Of a stretch of 5,133 nucleotides of DNA, positions 1 to 5,133 are shown piece by piece. This DNA comes from Chloroflexota bacterium (GTDB lineage Bacteria; Chloroflexota; Dehalococcoidia; Bin125). Position 1 is the first letter of the stretch. Each line of letters begins with the position of its first letter. The DNA lies in assembly GCA_027296805.1 (NCBI GenBank), contig JAPUIR010000367.1, positions 1-5,133 of the forward strand, read 5' to 3'. The notes under the pieces are model-generated. The model was not told where the DNA came from and ran no database searches. It saw only the letters and a program-made list of their open reading frames with translations. Position numbers and translations under genes: made by a program.

Positions 1-629
<629 letters not shown>

Positions 630-635
630 GCGACG

Positions 636-641
636 CCCCTC
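636..641 (-). promoter_or_regulatory. Ribosome binding site of the gyrA-like gene
   Basis: GAGGGG on the minus strand, six bases before the ATG at 629. It supports that start, and the protein homology begins at the expected place just after it. Confidence 0.6.
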
Positions 642-668
642 AGCCGACCCCACTCCGCGCCCTACAAC

Positions 669-678
669 TCGGCGCCGA
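669..678. repeat. 10-bp perfect palindrome in the gyrA leader
   Basis: TCGGCGCCGA is a perfect palindrome 40 bases upstream of the gyrA-like start, inside the predicted transcribed leader. It could be a regulatory site or the base of an RNA hairpin, or it could be chance in very GC-rich DNA. The rest of 630-763 holds no ORF that I trust. On the minus strand it carries several G runs (GGGGGG, then three GGGG), spaced too widely for a standard quadruplex prediction. Confidence 0.3.
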
Positions 679-763
679 CGCGCGGGTCAGTAGGTCTCGT
701 CCCCACCCCCCGCGACACGCCAGGCGCGATTACTCGTGCTGTAAGCGTCGCTGAGCTGGCTAT

Positions 764-772
764 ATTCTATCA
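764..772 (-). promoter_or_regulatory. Extended -10 promoter candidate for the gyrA-like gene
   Basis: On the minus strand this reads TGATAGAAT: a TGn extension followed by TAGAAT, five of six matches to TATAAT, set in a short AT-rich island in otherwise GC-rich sequence. No good -35 box lies 16-18 bases upstream, which is tolerated at extended -10 promoters. Transcription would begin near 757, giving a leader of about 128 nt before the ATG at 629. The call rests on motif and position only. Confidence 0.45.
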
Positions 773-803
773 GGCCCCTGCCCCTAAAACTTGCCCGCCA
801 AAC

Positions 804-816
804 CCGCCTGCGGCGG
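804..816 (-). terminator. Weak hairpin after the cyclotransferase-like gene
   Basis: CCGCC-TGC-GGCGG forms a 5-bp, all-GC stem about 25 bases past the stop of the minus-strand gene ending at 841. On that strand it is followed by GTTTGG and, further on, TTTT at 786-789. The T-run is too distant for a classical intrinsic terminator, so it may only slow polymerase or be chance. Confidence 0.25.
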
Positions 817-840
817 ACAGAACACGGCGCGAACGTGGTC

Positions 841-1764
841 TCAGTCCGCGGCTGCTCTGAGCACCTCCGCGAGCGCCTCGGCGAACCCCTCCCGTGCACG
901 GTCCACCACATCCCAGTGCGTCGGGATCGTGTTCGCAACCCCCTGGTCGATCAGGAAATCGCGCACCGCCGTCCGCCACCTGGGGGGCAGCGTGCAACCG
1001 TCCCAGGTCAGCGCCCCGCCCTGCGCCTGGAGCGTACGCTCCACCACGTCCTGCAGAATGGCCTCCTGCTCTACCCCCGCTGGATCGCCGACGTAGCCGT
1101 GCGGCGGATTCCCAGCAAACCGCGCGATCGCTTCGCCCGCCAACCGCAGCCGTGCGTCGAAAACCCAGCCGTAGACCGACCGCGGCACGGCCGAGACCCC
1201 GTGGATCGCGACGGCCGCCGAGCCGTCGGCCCGACGCCCACACTCCACCAGCGAGTAGCGCGCCCCTTCCGTACCGGCGATCAGCCGTAGCTGTGCGGGC
1301 GTCAACCATTGCAGCCAGGAATGAGTGGTCGCCCCGGGTTCGTGCACGATCGTCACCGGGACGTAGCCGTTGCGGACGGACAGGGACGCGCAGTACCCAA
1401 TCGACGCGTCCCGCAGCGTGCAACCCAGCACCACCACCGAGTCGTCGTCGGGCACGGCCGGGCTGAACTTGTCCAGCAGTTGCCGCGGATACCCGTTCGA
1501 TCCCACCGCCAGCACCGGCACCCGTCCTGCCAGCGGCGCGGCTTCGAATCCGTCCAGCGCTTCGCCCAGCGGAACGTTCCCCGTATCCAGCTCCACGGCC
1601 ACGGCGTCCAACGTGGCCGCCTGCTCAGAGTGGGCCTGCAGCCCGTACACCTTCCCGGCCCGGTAGAGGTAAGGCCGGCGTTCCACGGCGGGCCGCCCGT
1701 CCGGATAGAGACAGGCTTGCTCCCGCAGCGACGGATACGCAGATGCTTCGATCGGAGCTCGCAT
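841..1764 (-). CDS. Unnamed 307-aa protein with gamma-glutamylcyclotransferase (GGCT/AIG2)-like motifs
   Basis: I do not recognise a named gene. Two motifs suggest the GGCT/AIG2 fold. The first is AVGSNGYPRQL at residues 86-96, resembling the substrate-binding YGSNL loop. The second is WLTPAQLRLIAGTEG at 153-167, resembling the segment leading to the catalytic Glu (here Glu166) in the 'LDxxEG' motif, followed by RYSLVE. In that family the Glu drives cyclisation of gamma-glutamyl amines to 5-oxoproline, so a metabolic or repair role on gamma-glutamyl compounds is possible but unproven. Classical GGCT enzymes are about 150-190 aa with the GSN loop near the N-terminus; here it follows about 85 residues of unknown sequence and about 140 residues come after the Glu. 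No signal peptide or membrane helix is visible. The ATG at 1764 has GAGG four bases upstream. The gene is divergent from the reductase and 211 bp before gyrA. Confidence 0.8.
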   Translation of the reverse strand: MRAPIEASAYPSLREQACLYPDGRPAVERRPYLYRAGKVYGLQAHSEQAATLDAVAVELDTGNVPLGEALDGFEAAPLAGRVPVLAVGSNGYPRQLLDKFSPAVPDDDSVVVLGCTLRDASIGYCASLSVRNGYVPVTIVHEPGATTHSWLQWLTPAQLRLIAGTEGARYSLVECGRRADGSAAVAIHGVSAVPRSVYGWVFDARLRLAGEAIARFAGNPPHGYVGDPAGVEQEAILQDVVERTLQAQGGALTWDGCTLPPRWRTAVRDFLIDQGVANTIPTHWDVVDRAREGFAEALAEVLRAAAD

Positions 1765-1768
1765 GGCG

Positions 1769-1867
1769 CCTCATTCGTGCGGTTCCAGTGTGCAGTATCG
1801 ATGCTGCTCGCCTCGTGCGTCAGCGACAGGCAGCCGATACGCTTCGCTCCGGCCAGGGCGAATGAGG
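1769..1867. repeat. 9-bp inverted repeat bracketing the divergent promoter region
   Basis: CCTCATTCG at 1769-1777 and its exact reverse complement CGAATGAGG at 1859-1867 lie at the two ends of the 116-bp divergent intergenic region. Read in the direction of each gene, both copies give CGAATGAGG, and the GAGG in each overlaps or forms the ribosome binding site. Part of the match is therefore explained by Shine-Dalgarno selection; the CGAAT half is not. Confidence 0.55.
1794..1823 (-). promoter_or_regulatory. Possible promoter for the cyclotransferase-like gene
   Basis: On the minus strand, CTGACG (1818-1823, four of six to TTGACA) and GATACT (1794-1799, four of six to TATAAT) are separated by 18 bases and lie about 30-60 bases before the ATG at 1764. 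Both boxes are imperfect. I see no comparably spaced pair on the plus strand for the reductase. Confidence 0.3.
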
Positions 1868-1870
1868 AGG
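1864..1870 (+). promoter_or_regulatory. Ribosome binding site of the aldo/keto reductase
   Basis: GAGGAGG lies ten bases before the ATG at 1881 and thirteen before a second ATG at 1884. The spacing favours the first of the two tandem ATGs. Confidence 0.65.
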
Positions 1871-1880
1871 TCGACCCACG

Positions 1881-2873
1881 ATGATGCGCTACCGCAAGCT
1901 GGGCAGCACCGGTCTGATGGTGTCCGAGATCGGCGTCGGTGGCGGCGGCCTGGGTCACGTCTGGGGCGCGACGAGCGACGAAGCCGCGCAGGCCGCCATC
2001 GACTTCGCTCTCGCTCAAGGCATCAACTTCTTTGACGTCGCCCCCGCCTACGGCGACGGCCGTGCCGAGGAGAACCTGGGACACGCCCTACAGGGCCGCC
2101 GTGAACGCGCCGTCATCGCGACCAAGGTCTTTCTCTCCAGCGACGACCTGACAGACATCGACGGCGCCATCGATCGATCGCTCACGCAAAGCCTGGAACG
2201 CCTCCAGACCGAGCAGATCGACCTCTTCCAACTGCACAACCGCGTCACCGCTCAGCGCGGCGACGCCAGGCGCTCCGTCGGCGTCGACGATGTGCTGGGC
2301 CCCGAAGGCATCGCCGCGGCTCTCCACCGCCTGCGTGATCAGGGCCAGGTCCGCTTCGTGGGCTTCACCGGTGTCGGCCATCCCGGGCAGGTCCGCCGCG
2401 TCATGCGAGAAGGCGGCCTGGACAGCGTGCAGGTCTACTACAACCTCCTCAACGCAAGCGCCGCGACCGAGCCGGCAGCTGGCTCCACACTCTGGGATCA
2501 CGGTCGGATCCTGCCCCTGGCACGAGAGCTGGGCATGGCGGCGATCGGCATCCGCAACCTGGCCGCGGGCGCCCTCACCGGCGCTATCGACCGCGAGATC
2601 GACCCCGACTCCTTGATCGGCCGCGATTGGCAGCGCGGCCGCCGCCTGGAATTCCTCGGCCGGCGCGCCCCGCTCTCCCAGATCGCCGCTCGCTTCGTGC
2701 TGGAGCAGCCTGCCATCTCCAGCGTGGTACCGGGCGTGAAGGATCAGACCGAGGTGGCCGATGCTATCGCCAGTATCGACCTGCCCCCCCTCAGCCCCGA
2801 CGAGCAGGCCCAGCTCGATGCACTCGCCGCCGACGACTTCGGCCTTCCGGAGCCGCCCGCCTCCATGATGTAG
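1881..2873 (+). CDS. Aldo/keto reductase, NAD(P)H-dependent, 330 aa
   Basis: Aldo/keto reductases are cytosolic TIM-barrel enzymes that interconvert carbonyls and alcohols with NAD(P)H. The whole family pattern is present: an RKLGSTGLMVSEIGVGGGGLG N-terminus (residues 5-25), the tetrad Asp52 and Tyr57 in FFDVAPAYGDG, Lys82 in IATKV and His119 in LFQLHNR, the strand VRFVGFTG, and a C-terminal cofactor segment SSVVPGVKDQTEVADAI (280-296). The length is normal. Substrate cannot be read from sequence. The general shape (RYRKLG start, QLHNR at the His, YYNLLNAS) points to the bacterial broad-specificity branch rather than to the plasmid-type or eukaryotic aldose reductases. Start is the first of two ATGs, ten bases after GAGGAGG. 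rex follows on the same strand after about 200 bp with an operator-like site between, so the two are probably separate units though functionally linked through NAD(P)H. Confidence 0.95.
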   Translation: MMRYRKLGSTGLMVSEIGVGGGGLGHVWGATSDEAAQAAIDFALAQGINFFDVAPAYGDGRAEENLGHALQGRRERAVIATKVFLSSDDLTDIDGAIDRSLTQSLERLQTEQIDLFQLHNRVTAQRGDARRSVGVDDVLGPEGIAAALHRLRDQGQVRFVGFTGVGHPGQVRRVMREGGLDSVQVYYNLLNASAATEPAAGSTLWDHGRILPLARELGMAAIGIRNLAAGALTGAIDREIDPDSLIGRDWQRGRRLEFLGRRAPLSQIAARFVLEQPAISSVVPGVKDQTEVADAIASIDLPPLSPDEQAQLDALAADDFGLPEPPASMM

Positions 2874-2879
2874 CTCACC

Positions 2880-2897
2880 CGCTGGCGACGCTCAGCG
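2880..2897 (+). terminator. Weak hairpin just after the aldo/keto reductase
   Basis: CGCTG (2880-2884) and CAGCG (2893-2897) can pair across an 8-nt loop seven bases after the stop codon. No T-run follows, so intrinsic termination is doubtful. The remaining sequence up to 3012 has a pyrimidine-rich tract (2934-2952) and a small inverted repeat GGACATGAGTCC (2987-2998), but no gene that I can support. Confidence 0.2.
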
Positions 2898-3012
2898 CAC
2901 AGTTCCGCTCGGCTCGTCGCGTGATGACCGCCGTTCTCCTCCCTCCTCCTCTGTACGATCCCGTACCCACGTGCACCCGTTTGTTCGGACATGAGTCCAC
3001 GTTCTCGCGGGA

Positions 3013-3038
3013 TGTGCCAACGTGTGACGTATGGCACA
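3013..3038. repeat. 7-bp inverted repeat TGTGCCA-N12-TGGCACA overlapping the Rex operator
   Basis: TGTGCCA (3013-3019) and its exact reverse complement TGGCACA (3032-3038) flank 12 bases. The right arm is also the right half of the Rex operator candidate. A further TTGGCAC at 3054-3060 repeats the half-site 22-23 bases downstream, about two helical turns. The arms are too far apart for one standard Rex dimer site, so this may be a second overlapping site or a cooperative array. Confidence 0.45.
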
Positions 3039-3039
3039 A
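3022..3039. promoter_or_regulatory. Candidate Rex operator (ROP) upstream of rex
   Basis: GTGTGACGTATGGCACAA follows the 18-bp Rex consensus TTGTGAANNNNTTCACAA with TGTGA and CACAA intact and four mismatches (position 1, the last base of the left half, and the first two of the right half). It lies about 37 bases upstream of the preferred rex start, as expected for the autoregulation known for Rex in other bacteria. Rex would bind here when NADH is low and leave when NADH rises. The assignment is by motif and location. Confidence 0.5.
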
Positions 3040-3075
3040 TGTCCGGGTGTTGATTGGCACGTTTGGGCTGTGACT

Positions 3076-3744
3076 GTGAACCCTCCAGATATCCCCGGTG
3101 TCGTCATCAGCCGGCTGCCCGTCTACGCGCGTGCGCTCGCCCTGCTGCGGGCCGAGGGCCGGGAGGTCGTCAGCTCGCAGGAGCTCGGTCAGGAGCTAGG
3201 CGTCACTCCCGCCCAGATCCGCAAAGACCTCTCCTACTTCGGCCGCTTCGGGAAGCAAGGGCGCGGCTACAACGTGGGACTGCTCCTGGACCAGCTCCGC
3301 ACCATCCTGGGCCTGGATCGAGAATGGCGTCTGGCCTTAGTCGGCGTCGGGCGTCTGGGGCAAGCCATCCTCGGCTACGGCGGTTTCAGCCCCCAGGGCT
3401 TCAAAGTGGTCCGCGCCTTCGACTCCGACCCCGCGCGGATCGGCACCGCCATCGATCACCTCATCGTGGAAGATGTCGCCGACCTCGAAGAATCCTTGCG
3501 CAACGACCCGGTCGATATCGGCATCGTGGCCGTGCCCGGCGACTACGCGCAGGAAGTGATCGACACCCTGGTCGCCAGCGGCGTGCAGTCGATCCTCAAC
3601 TACGCGCCTATCGTCAGCCGCGTCCCGGCCGGCGTGCACCTCAAGCAGATCGATCCCGTACTCGAGCTGCAGAGCATGACCTATCACCTCAAGCGGCTAC
3701 AGGATCAGGGTGGGCAGGACGCCTTGTCTTCGGGCAAGGCTTAG
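3076..3744 (+). CDS. rex: Redox-sensing transcriptional repressor Rex
   Basis: Rex is a homodimeric repressor that reads the NADH/NAD+ ratio: it binds operators when NAD+ dominates and is released by NADH, so genes for NADH reoxidation and fermentation or respiration are induced when reductant builds up. Counting from the GTG at 3076 (222 aa), the N-terminal winged helix spans about residues 10-80, with [11 protein letters not shown], the recognition helix [10 protein letters not shown] (47-56) and wing GRGY (62-65). The Rossmann domain follows, with VGVGRLG (89-95) as the dinucleotide loop and ILNYAP near the C-terminus. The start is uncertain. GTG 3070 and ATG 3031 are in frame; the ATG would add 15 residues untypical of Rex and would sit inside the operator. 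None has a clear ribosome binding site. The 3' end overlaps the mreB stop by 4 bp. Confidence 0.96.
   Translation: MNPPDIPGVVISRLPVYARALALLRAEGREVVSSQELGQELGVTPAQIRKDLSYFGRFGKQGRGYNVGLLLDQLRTILGLDREWRLALVGVGRLGQAILGYGGFSPQGFKVVRAFDSDPARIGTAIDHLIVEDVADLEESLRNDPVDIGIVAVPGDYAQEVIDTLVASGVQSILNYAPIVSRVPAGVHLKQIDPVLELQSMTYHLKRLQDQGGQDALSSGKA
3721..3740 (+). terminator. UUCG-capped hairpin at the convergent rex/mreB ends
   Basis: GCCTTG (3721-3726) pairs perfectly with CAAGGC (3735-3740). On the rex strand the stem extends by a T-G wobble and a C-G pair to close a C(UUCG)G tetraloop, one of the most stable known. It lies in the last rex codons, one base before the rex stop codon. No T-run follows on either strand, so it may act as a pause, a 3' stabiliser or a Rho-assisted end rather than a classical terminator. 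Confidence 0.5.
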
Positions 3745-4775
3745 AACGGGTCCGCGCTGAGCAGCCCCTCATCCGACGGCAGGTTGCGCCGGATCACATC
3801 GAGGTACTCCAGCGACAGGGCCGCGCCCTGCGCCACGCACTGCAGCGGATCCTCCGCCACGTGGCAAGGCACACCCGTCTCCTCCGTCAGCAGCCGGTCG
3901 ATGTTGCGCAGCAGCGCCCCGCCGCCGGTCAACACCATGCCCCGGTCGATCACGTCCGCGGCCAGCTCCGGCGGCGTCTTCTCCAGCACCGCTTTAATCG
4001 TCTGCACGACTGCCGCCAGCGGCTCTTGCAGCGCGGTCGCCACCTCATTCGAGGTCACCGTGATCGTGCGCGGTAACTGCGACACATGGTCCCGGCCCCG
4101 CACCTGCGTCCGCAGCGTGTCTTCGACCGGCAGCGCCGAGCCGACCGCGATCTTCAGATCCTCCGCCGTGCGATCGCCAATGATGAGGTTGTGCCGCCGC
4201 TTGATGTACGCCGCGATCGCCTCATCGAAACGGTCCCCCGCCACCCGCACCGATTCCCACACCACCATCCCGTACATCGAGATGATCGCCGCCTCTGTCC
4301 GTCCGCCGCCGATATCCACCACCAGGTTGCCTCGCGGCGTCGAGACCGGCAGCCCGGCCCCAATGGCGGCCGCCAATGGCTCCGGGATCAGGTGCGCGGG
4401 TCGTCTCGCTCCCGACTGCTCCGCCGCATCCCGCACCGCCCGCTGCTCCACGGGCGTCACCCCGGCCGGGATCGAGACCATGACCTCCGGCCGGATCAGG
4501 CTGAACCGCCCCGTCACTTTGCCGATGAAGTAGCGCAGCATCGCCTCCACGACGACGTAGTCCGCGATCACACCGTCTCGCATCGGCCGGATCACCGCGA
4601 TCGACTCCGGGTTGCGCCCAATCATCGCCCTTGCGTCGGAGCCCACCGCCACCACCGCGTTATCTCTGTGCGCCAGTGCCACCACGCCGGGCTCCTGCAG
4701 CACTACCCCCCGCCCCTTGATCGCGACCAGGATGTTGGCTGTGCCCAGGTCCACGCCGATTTTCTTGCCGAACAC
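3741..4775 (-). CDS. mreB: Rod shape-determining protein MreB (bacterial actin)
   Basis: MreB is the actin-like ATPase that forms membrane-bound filaments under the inner membrane and guides the elongation machinery that builds the lateral wall. From the GTG at 4775 it is 344 aa, normal for the family. Seen in order: [13 protein letters not shown] (residues 2-14, phosphate-1 loop), [14 protein letters not shown] (92-105), [15 protein letters not shown] (130-144, catalytic Glu132), [10 protein letters not shown] (152-161, phosphate-2 loop), GDRTAEDLK and [13 protein letters not shown] (adenosine site), then a short polar tail. The GTG start is chosen because AGAGGAG sits five bases upstream and homology begins at residue 2; an upstream in-frame ATG at 4850 would add 25 Arg/Gly-rich residues. 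Arg159 replaces the usual Thr in the DIGGGTTE motif. mreC and mreD are not visible nearby. It follows murA on the same strand by 90 bp and could be cotranscribed with it. Confidence 0.95.
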   Translation of the reverse strand: MFGKKIGVDLGTANILVAIKGRGVVLQEPGVVALAHRDNAVVAVGSDARAMIGRNPESIAVIRPMRDGVIADYVVVEAMLRYFIGKVTGRFSLIRPEVMVSIPAGVTPVEQRAVRDAAEQSGARRPAHLIPEPLAAAIGAGLPVSTPRGNLVVDIGGGRTEAAIISMYGMVVWESVRVAGDRFDEAIAAYIKRRHNLIIGDRTAEDLKIAVGSALPVEDTLRTQVRGRDHVSQLPRTITVTSNEVATALQEPLAAVVQTIKAVLEKTPPELAADVIDRGMVLTGGGALLRNIDRLLTEETGVPCHVAEDPLQCVAQGAALSLEYLDVIRRNLPSDEGLLSADPF

Positions 4776-4780
4776 TCCAG

Positions 4781-4787
4781 CTCCTCT
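4781..4787 (-). promoter_or_regulatory. Ribosome binding site that fixes the mreB GTG start
   Basis: AGAGGAG on the minus strand, five bases before GTG at 4775. It is the strongest Shine-Dalgarno in the window and decides against the longer ATG start at 4850. Confidence 0.75.
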
Positions 4788-4827
4788 GTGTCTGCTGCGC
4801 ATGGAATCACGACCAGCGGGCCCACGC

Positions 4828-4833
4828 AGTGTA
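4828..4833 (-). promoter_or_regulatory. Possible -10 element between murA and mreB
   Basis: TACACT on the minus strand (four of six to TATAAT) lies about 50 bases before the mreB start. No matching -35 box is visible, so a separate mreB promoter is only a weak suggestion; readthrough from murA is equally likely. Confidence 0.2.
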
Positions 4834-4865
4834 TCGAAGCCGGACGCCATCGCGAGCGTCGGGTG

Positions 4866-5133
4866 TTATCCGCCTAACGCGGCCGGCGTCATCACCACGA
4901 TCTCGGCCCCCAGATCAGCCAGCTTCTCCTGGAAGCGCTCGTAGCCGCGCTGCAGGTGGCCGGCATCGTGCAACTCCGTCGTCCCTTCCGCTGCCAAAGC
5001 CGCCATCGCCAGCGACGCTGCACTGCGGATGTCACGCCCTTCGACGCGGGCGCCGTGCAGCGCCGTCGGGCCGGCCACCGTCGCCGTCGATCCGCTCACC
5101 GTGATCCGCGCGCCCAGCTTGCACAGCTCGTCC
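4866..5133 (-). CDS. murA: UDP-N-acetylglucosamine 1-carboxyvinyltransferase MurA, C-terminal end, cut by window edge
   Basis: MurA transfers enolpyruvate from phosphoenolpyruvate to UDP-GlcNAc in the cytoplasm, the first committed step of peptidoglycan synthesis and the target of fosfomycin. Only the last 88 codons are present (the enzyme is usually about 420 aa). They match the end of the inside-out alpha/beta barrel: a DELCKLGARITV lead-in, GPTALHGARVEGRDIRSAASL, then AEGTTEL and HLQRGYERFQEKLADLGAEI. The Asp in GRDIR and the Arg in QRGYE are spaced 28 residues apart, as Asp369 and Arg397 are in E. coli MurA, and both are active-site residues there. The fosfomycin-binding Cys is outside the window. 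EPSP synthase (AroA) shares the fold, but HLxRGYE is MurA-specific. mreB follows on the same strand. Confidence 0.94.
   Translation of the reverse strand, partial: DELCKLGARITVSGSTATVAGPTALHGARVEGRDIRSAASLAMAALAAEGTTELHDAGHLQRGYERFQEKLADLGAEIVVMTPAALGG

Noticed and set aside
630..660. G-quadruplex in the gyrA leader
   Set aside because: On the minus strand there are several G runs, but the loops between them are far longer than in standard quadruplexes.
770..1423. 217-codon open frame on the minus strand, with several plus-strand frames over 791-1884
   Set aside because: The Arg/Gly-rich or Pro/Ser-rich composition and overlap with the 841-1764 frame, which has normal composition and recognisable motifs, mark these as shadows.
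1353..2084. 243-codon open frame on the minus strand spanning the divergent region
   Set aside because: It crosses both the divergent promoter region and the start of the reductase, and its translation is Trp/Arg-rich with no domain pattern.
2088..2501. 137-codon minus-strand frame inside the reductase
   Set aside because: It is fully antisense to an intact aldo/keto reductase with all catalytic residues and has no ribosome binding site.
2934..2952. Pyrimidine-rich tract (cctcctccctcctcctc) as a simple repeat or minus-strand ribosome binding site
   Set aside because: The tract is short and imperfect, and no credible minus-strand gene begins next to it.
3054..4076. 340-codon plus-strand frame over rex and the mreB end
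   Set aside because: Its translation is dominated by Arg, Pro, Gln and His and overlaps two strongly recognised genes in other frames.
4776..4850. N-terminal extension of MreB from the ATG at 4850
   Set aside because: It has no ribosome binding site, the 25 extra residues are Arg/Gly-rich, and AGAGGAG sits exactly before the GTG at 4775.
4086..4877. 263-codon plus-strand frame antisense to mreB
   Set aside because: It is an Arg/His/Asp-rich shadow of mreB codon bias with no homology pattern.

Overview
This is a GC-rich bacterial chromosomal segment (roughly two-thirds G+C by eye) holding ordinary housekeeping genes. I found no transposase, integrase, phage gene, CRISPR array, tRNA or rRNA. 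Several protein features would fit Chloroflexota or a related deep-branching high-GC lineage: the redox repressor Rex, an MreB with IGVDLGTAN and [13 protein letters not shown] motifs, MurA next to mreB, and a GyrA lacking the usual Ser83/Asp87. The lineage is an inference that only a database search could settle.

Layout from left to right: (1) 1-629, minus strand, the N-terminal half of the breakage-reunion domain of a type IIA topoisomerase A subunit (gyrA-like), running off the left edge. (2) 630-840, its leader, with an extended -10 promoter candidate and a 10-bp palindrome. (3) 841-1764, minus strand, an unnamed protein with gamma-glutamylcyclotransferase-like motifs. (4) 1765-1880, a divergent intergenic region whose two ends carry a 9-bp inverted repeat containing both ribosome binding sites. 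(5) 1881-2873, plus strand, an aldo/keto reductase with an intact catalytic tetrad. (6) 2874-3075, an intergenic region with a Rex-type operator candidate. (7) 3076-3744, plus strand, the NAD(H)-sensing repressor rex. (8) 3741-4775, minus strand, mreB, overlapping the end of rex tail to tail by 4 bp. (9) 4866-5133, minus strand, the C-terminal end of murA, running off the right edge.

The genes fall into three transcriptional groups. murA followed by mreB is a plausible cell-wall unit: MurA makes the first committed precursor of peptidoglycan and MreB directs where the wall is built. The reductase and rex lie in the same direction and form a redox pair, with rex probably autoregulated. The unknown protein and gyrA share the minus strand, but gyrA seems to have its own promoter. 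The points most worth checking are the natural Val83/Pro84/Glu87 combination in the quinolone-determining region of GyrA, the Rex operator cluster, the rex/mreB overlap with its UUCG hairpin, and the cyclotransferase-like protein. I see no convincing new multi-gene system here.
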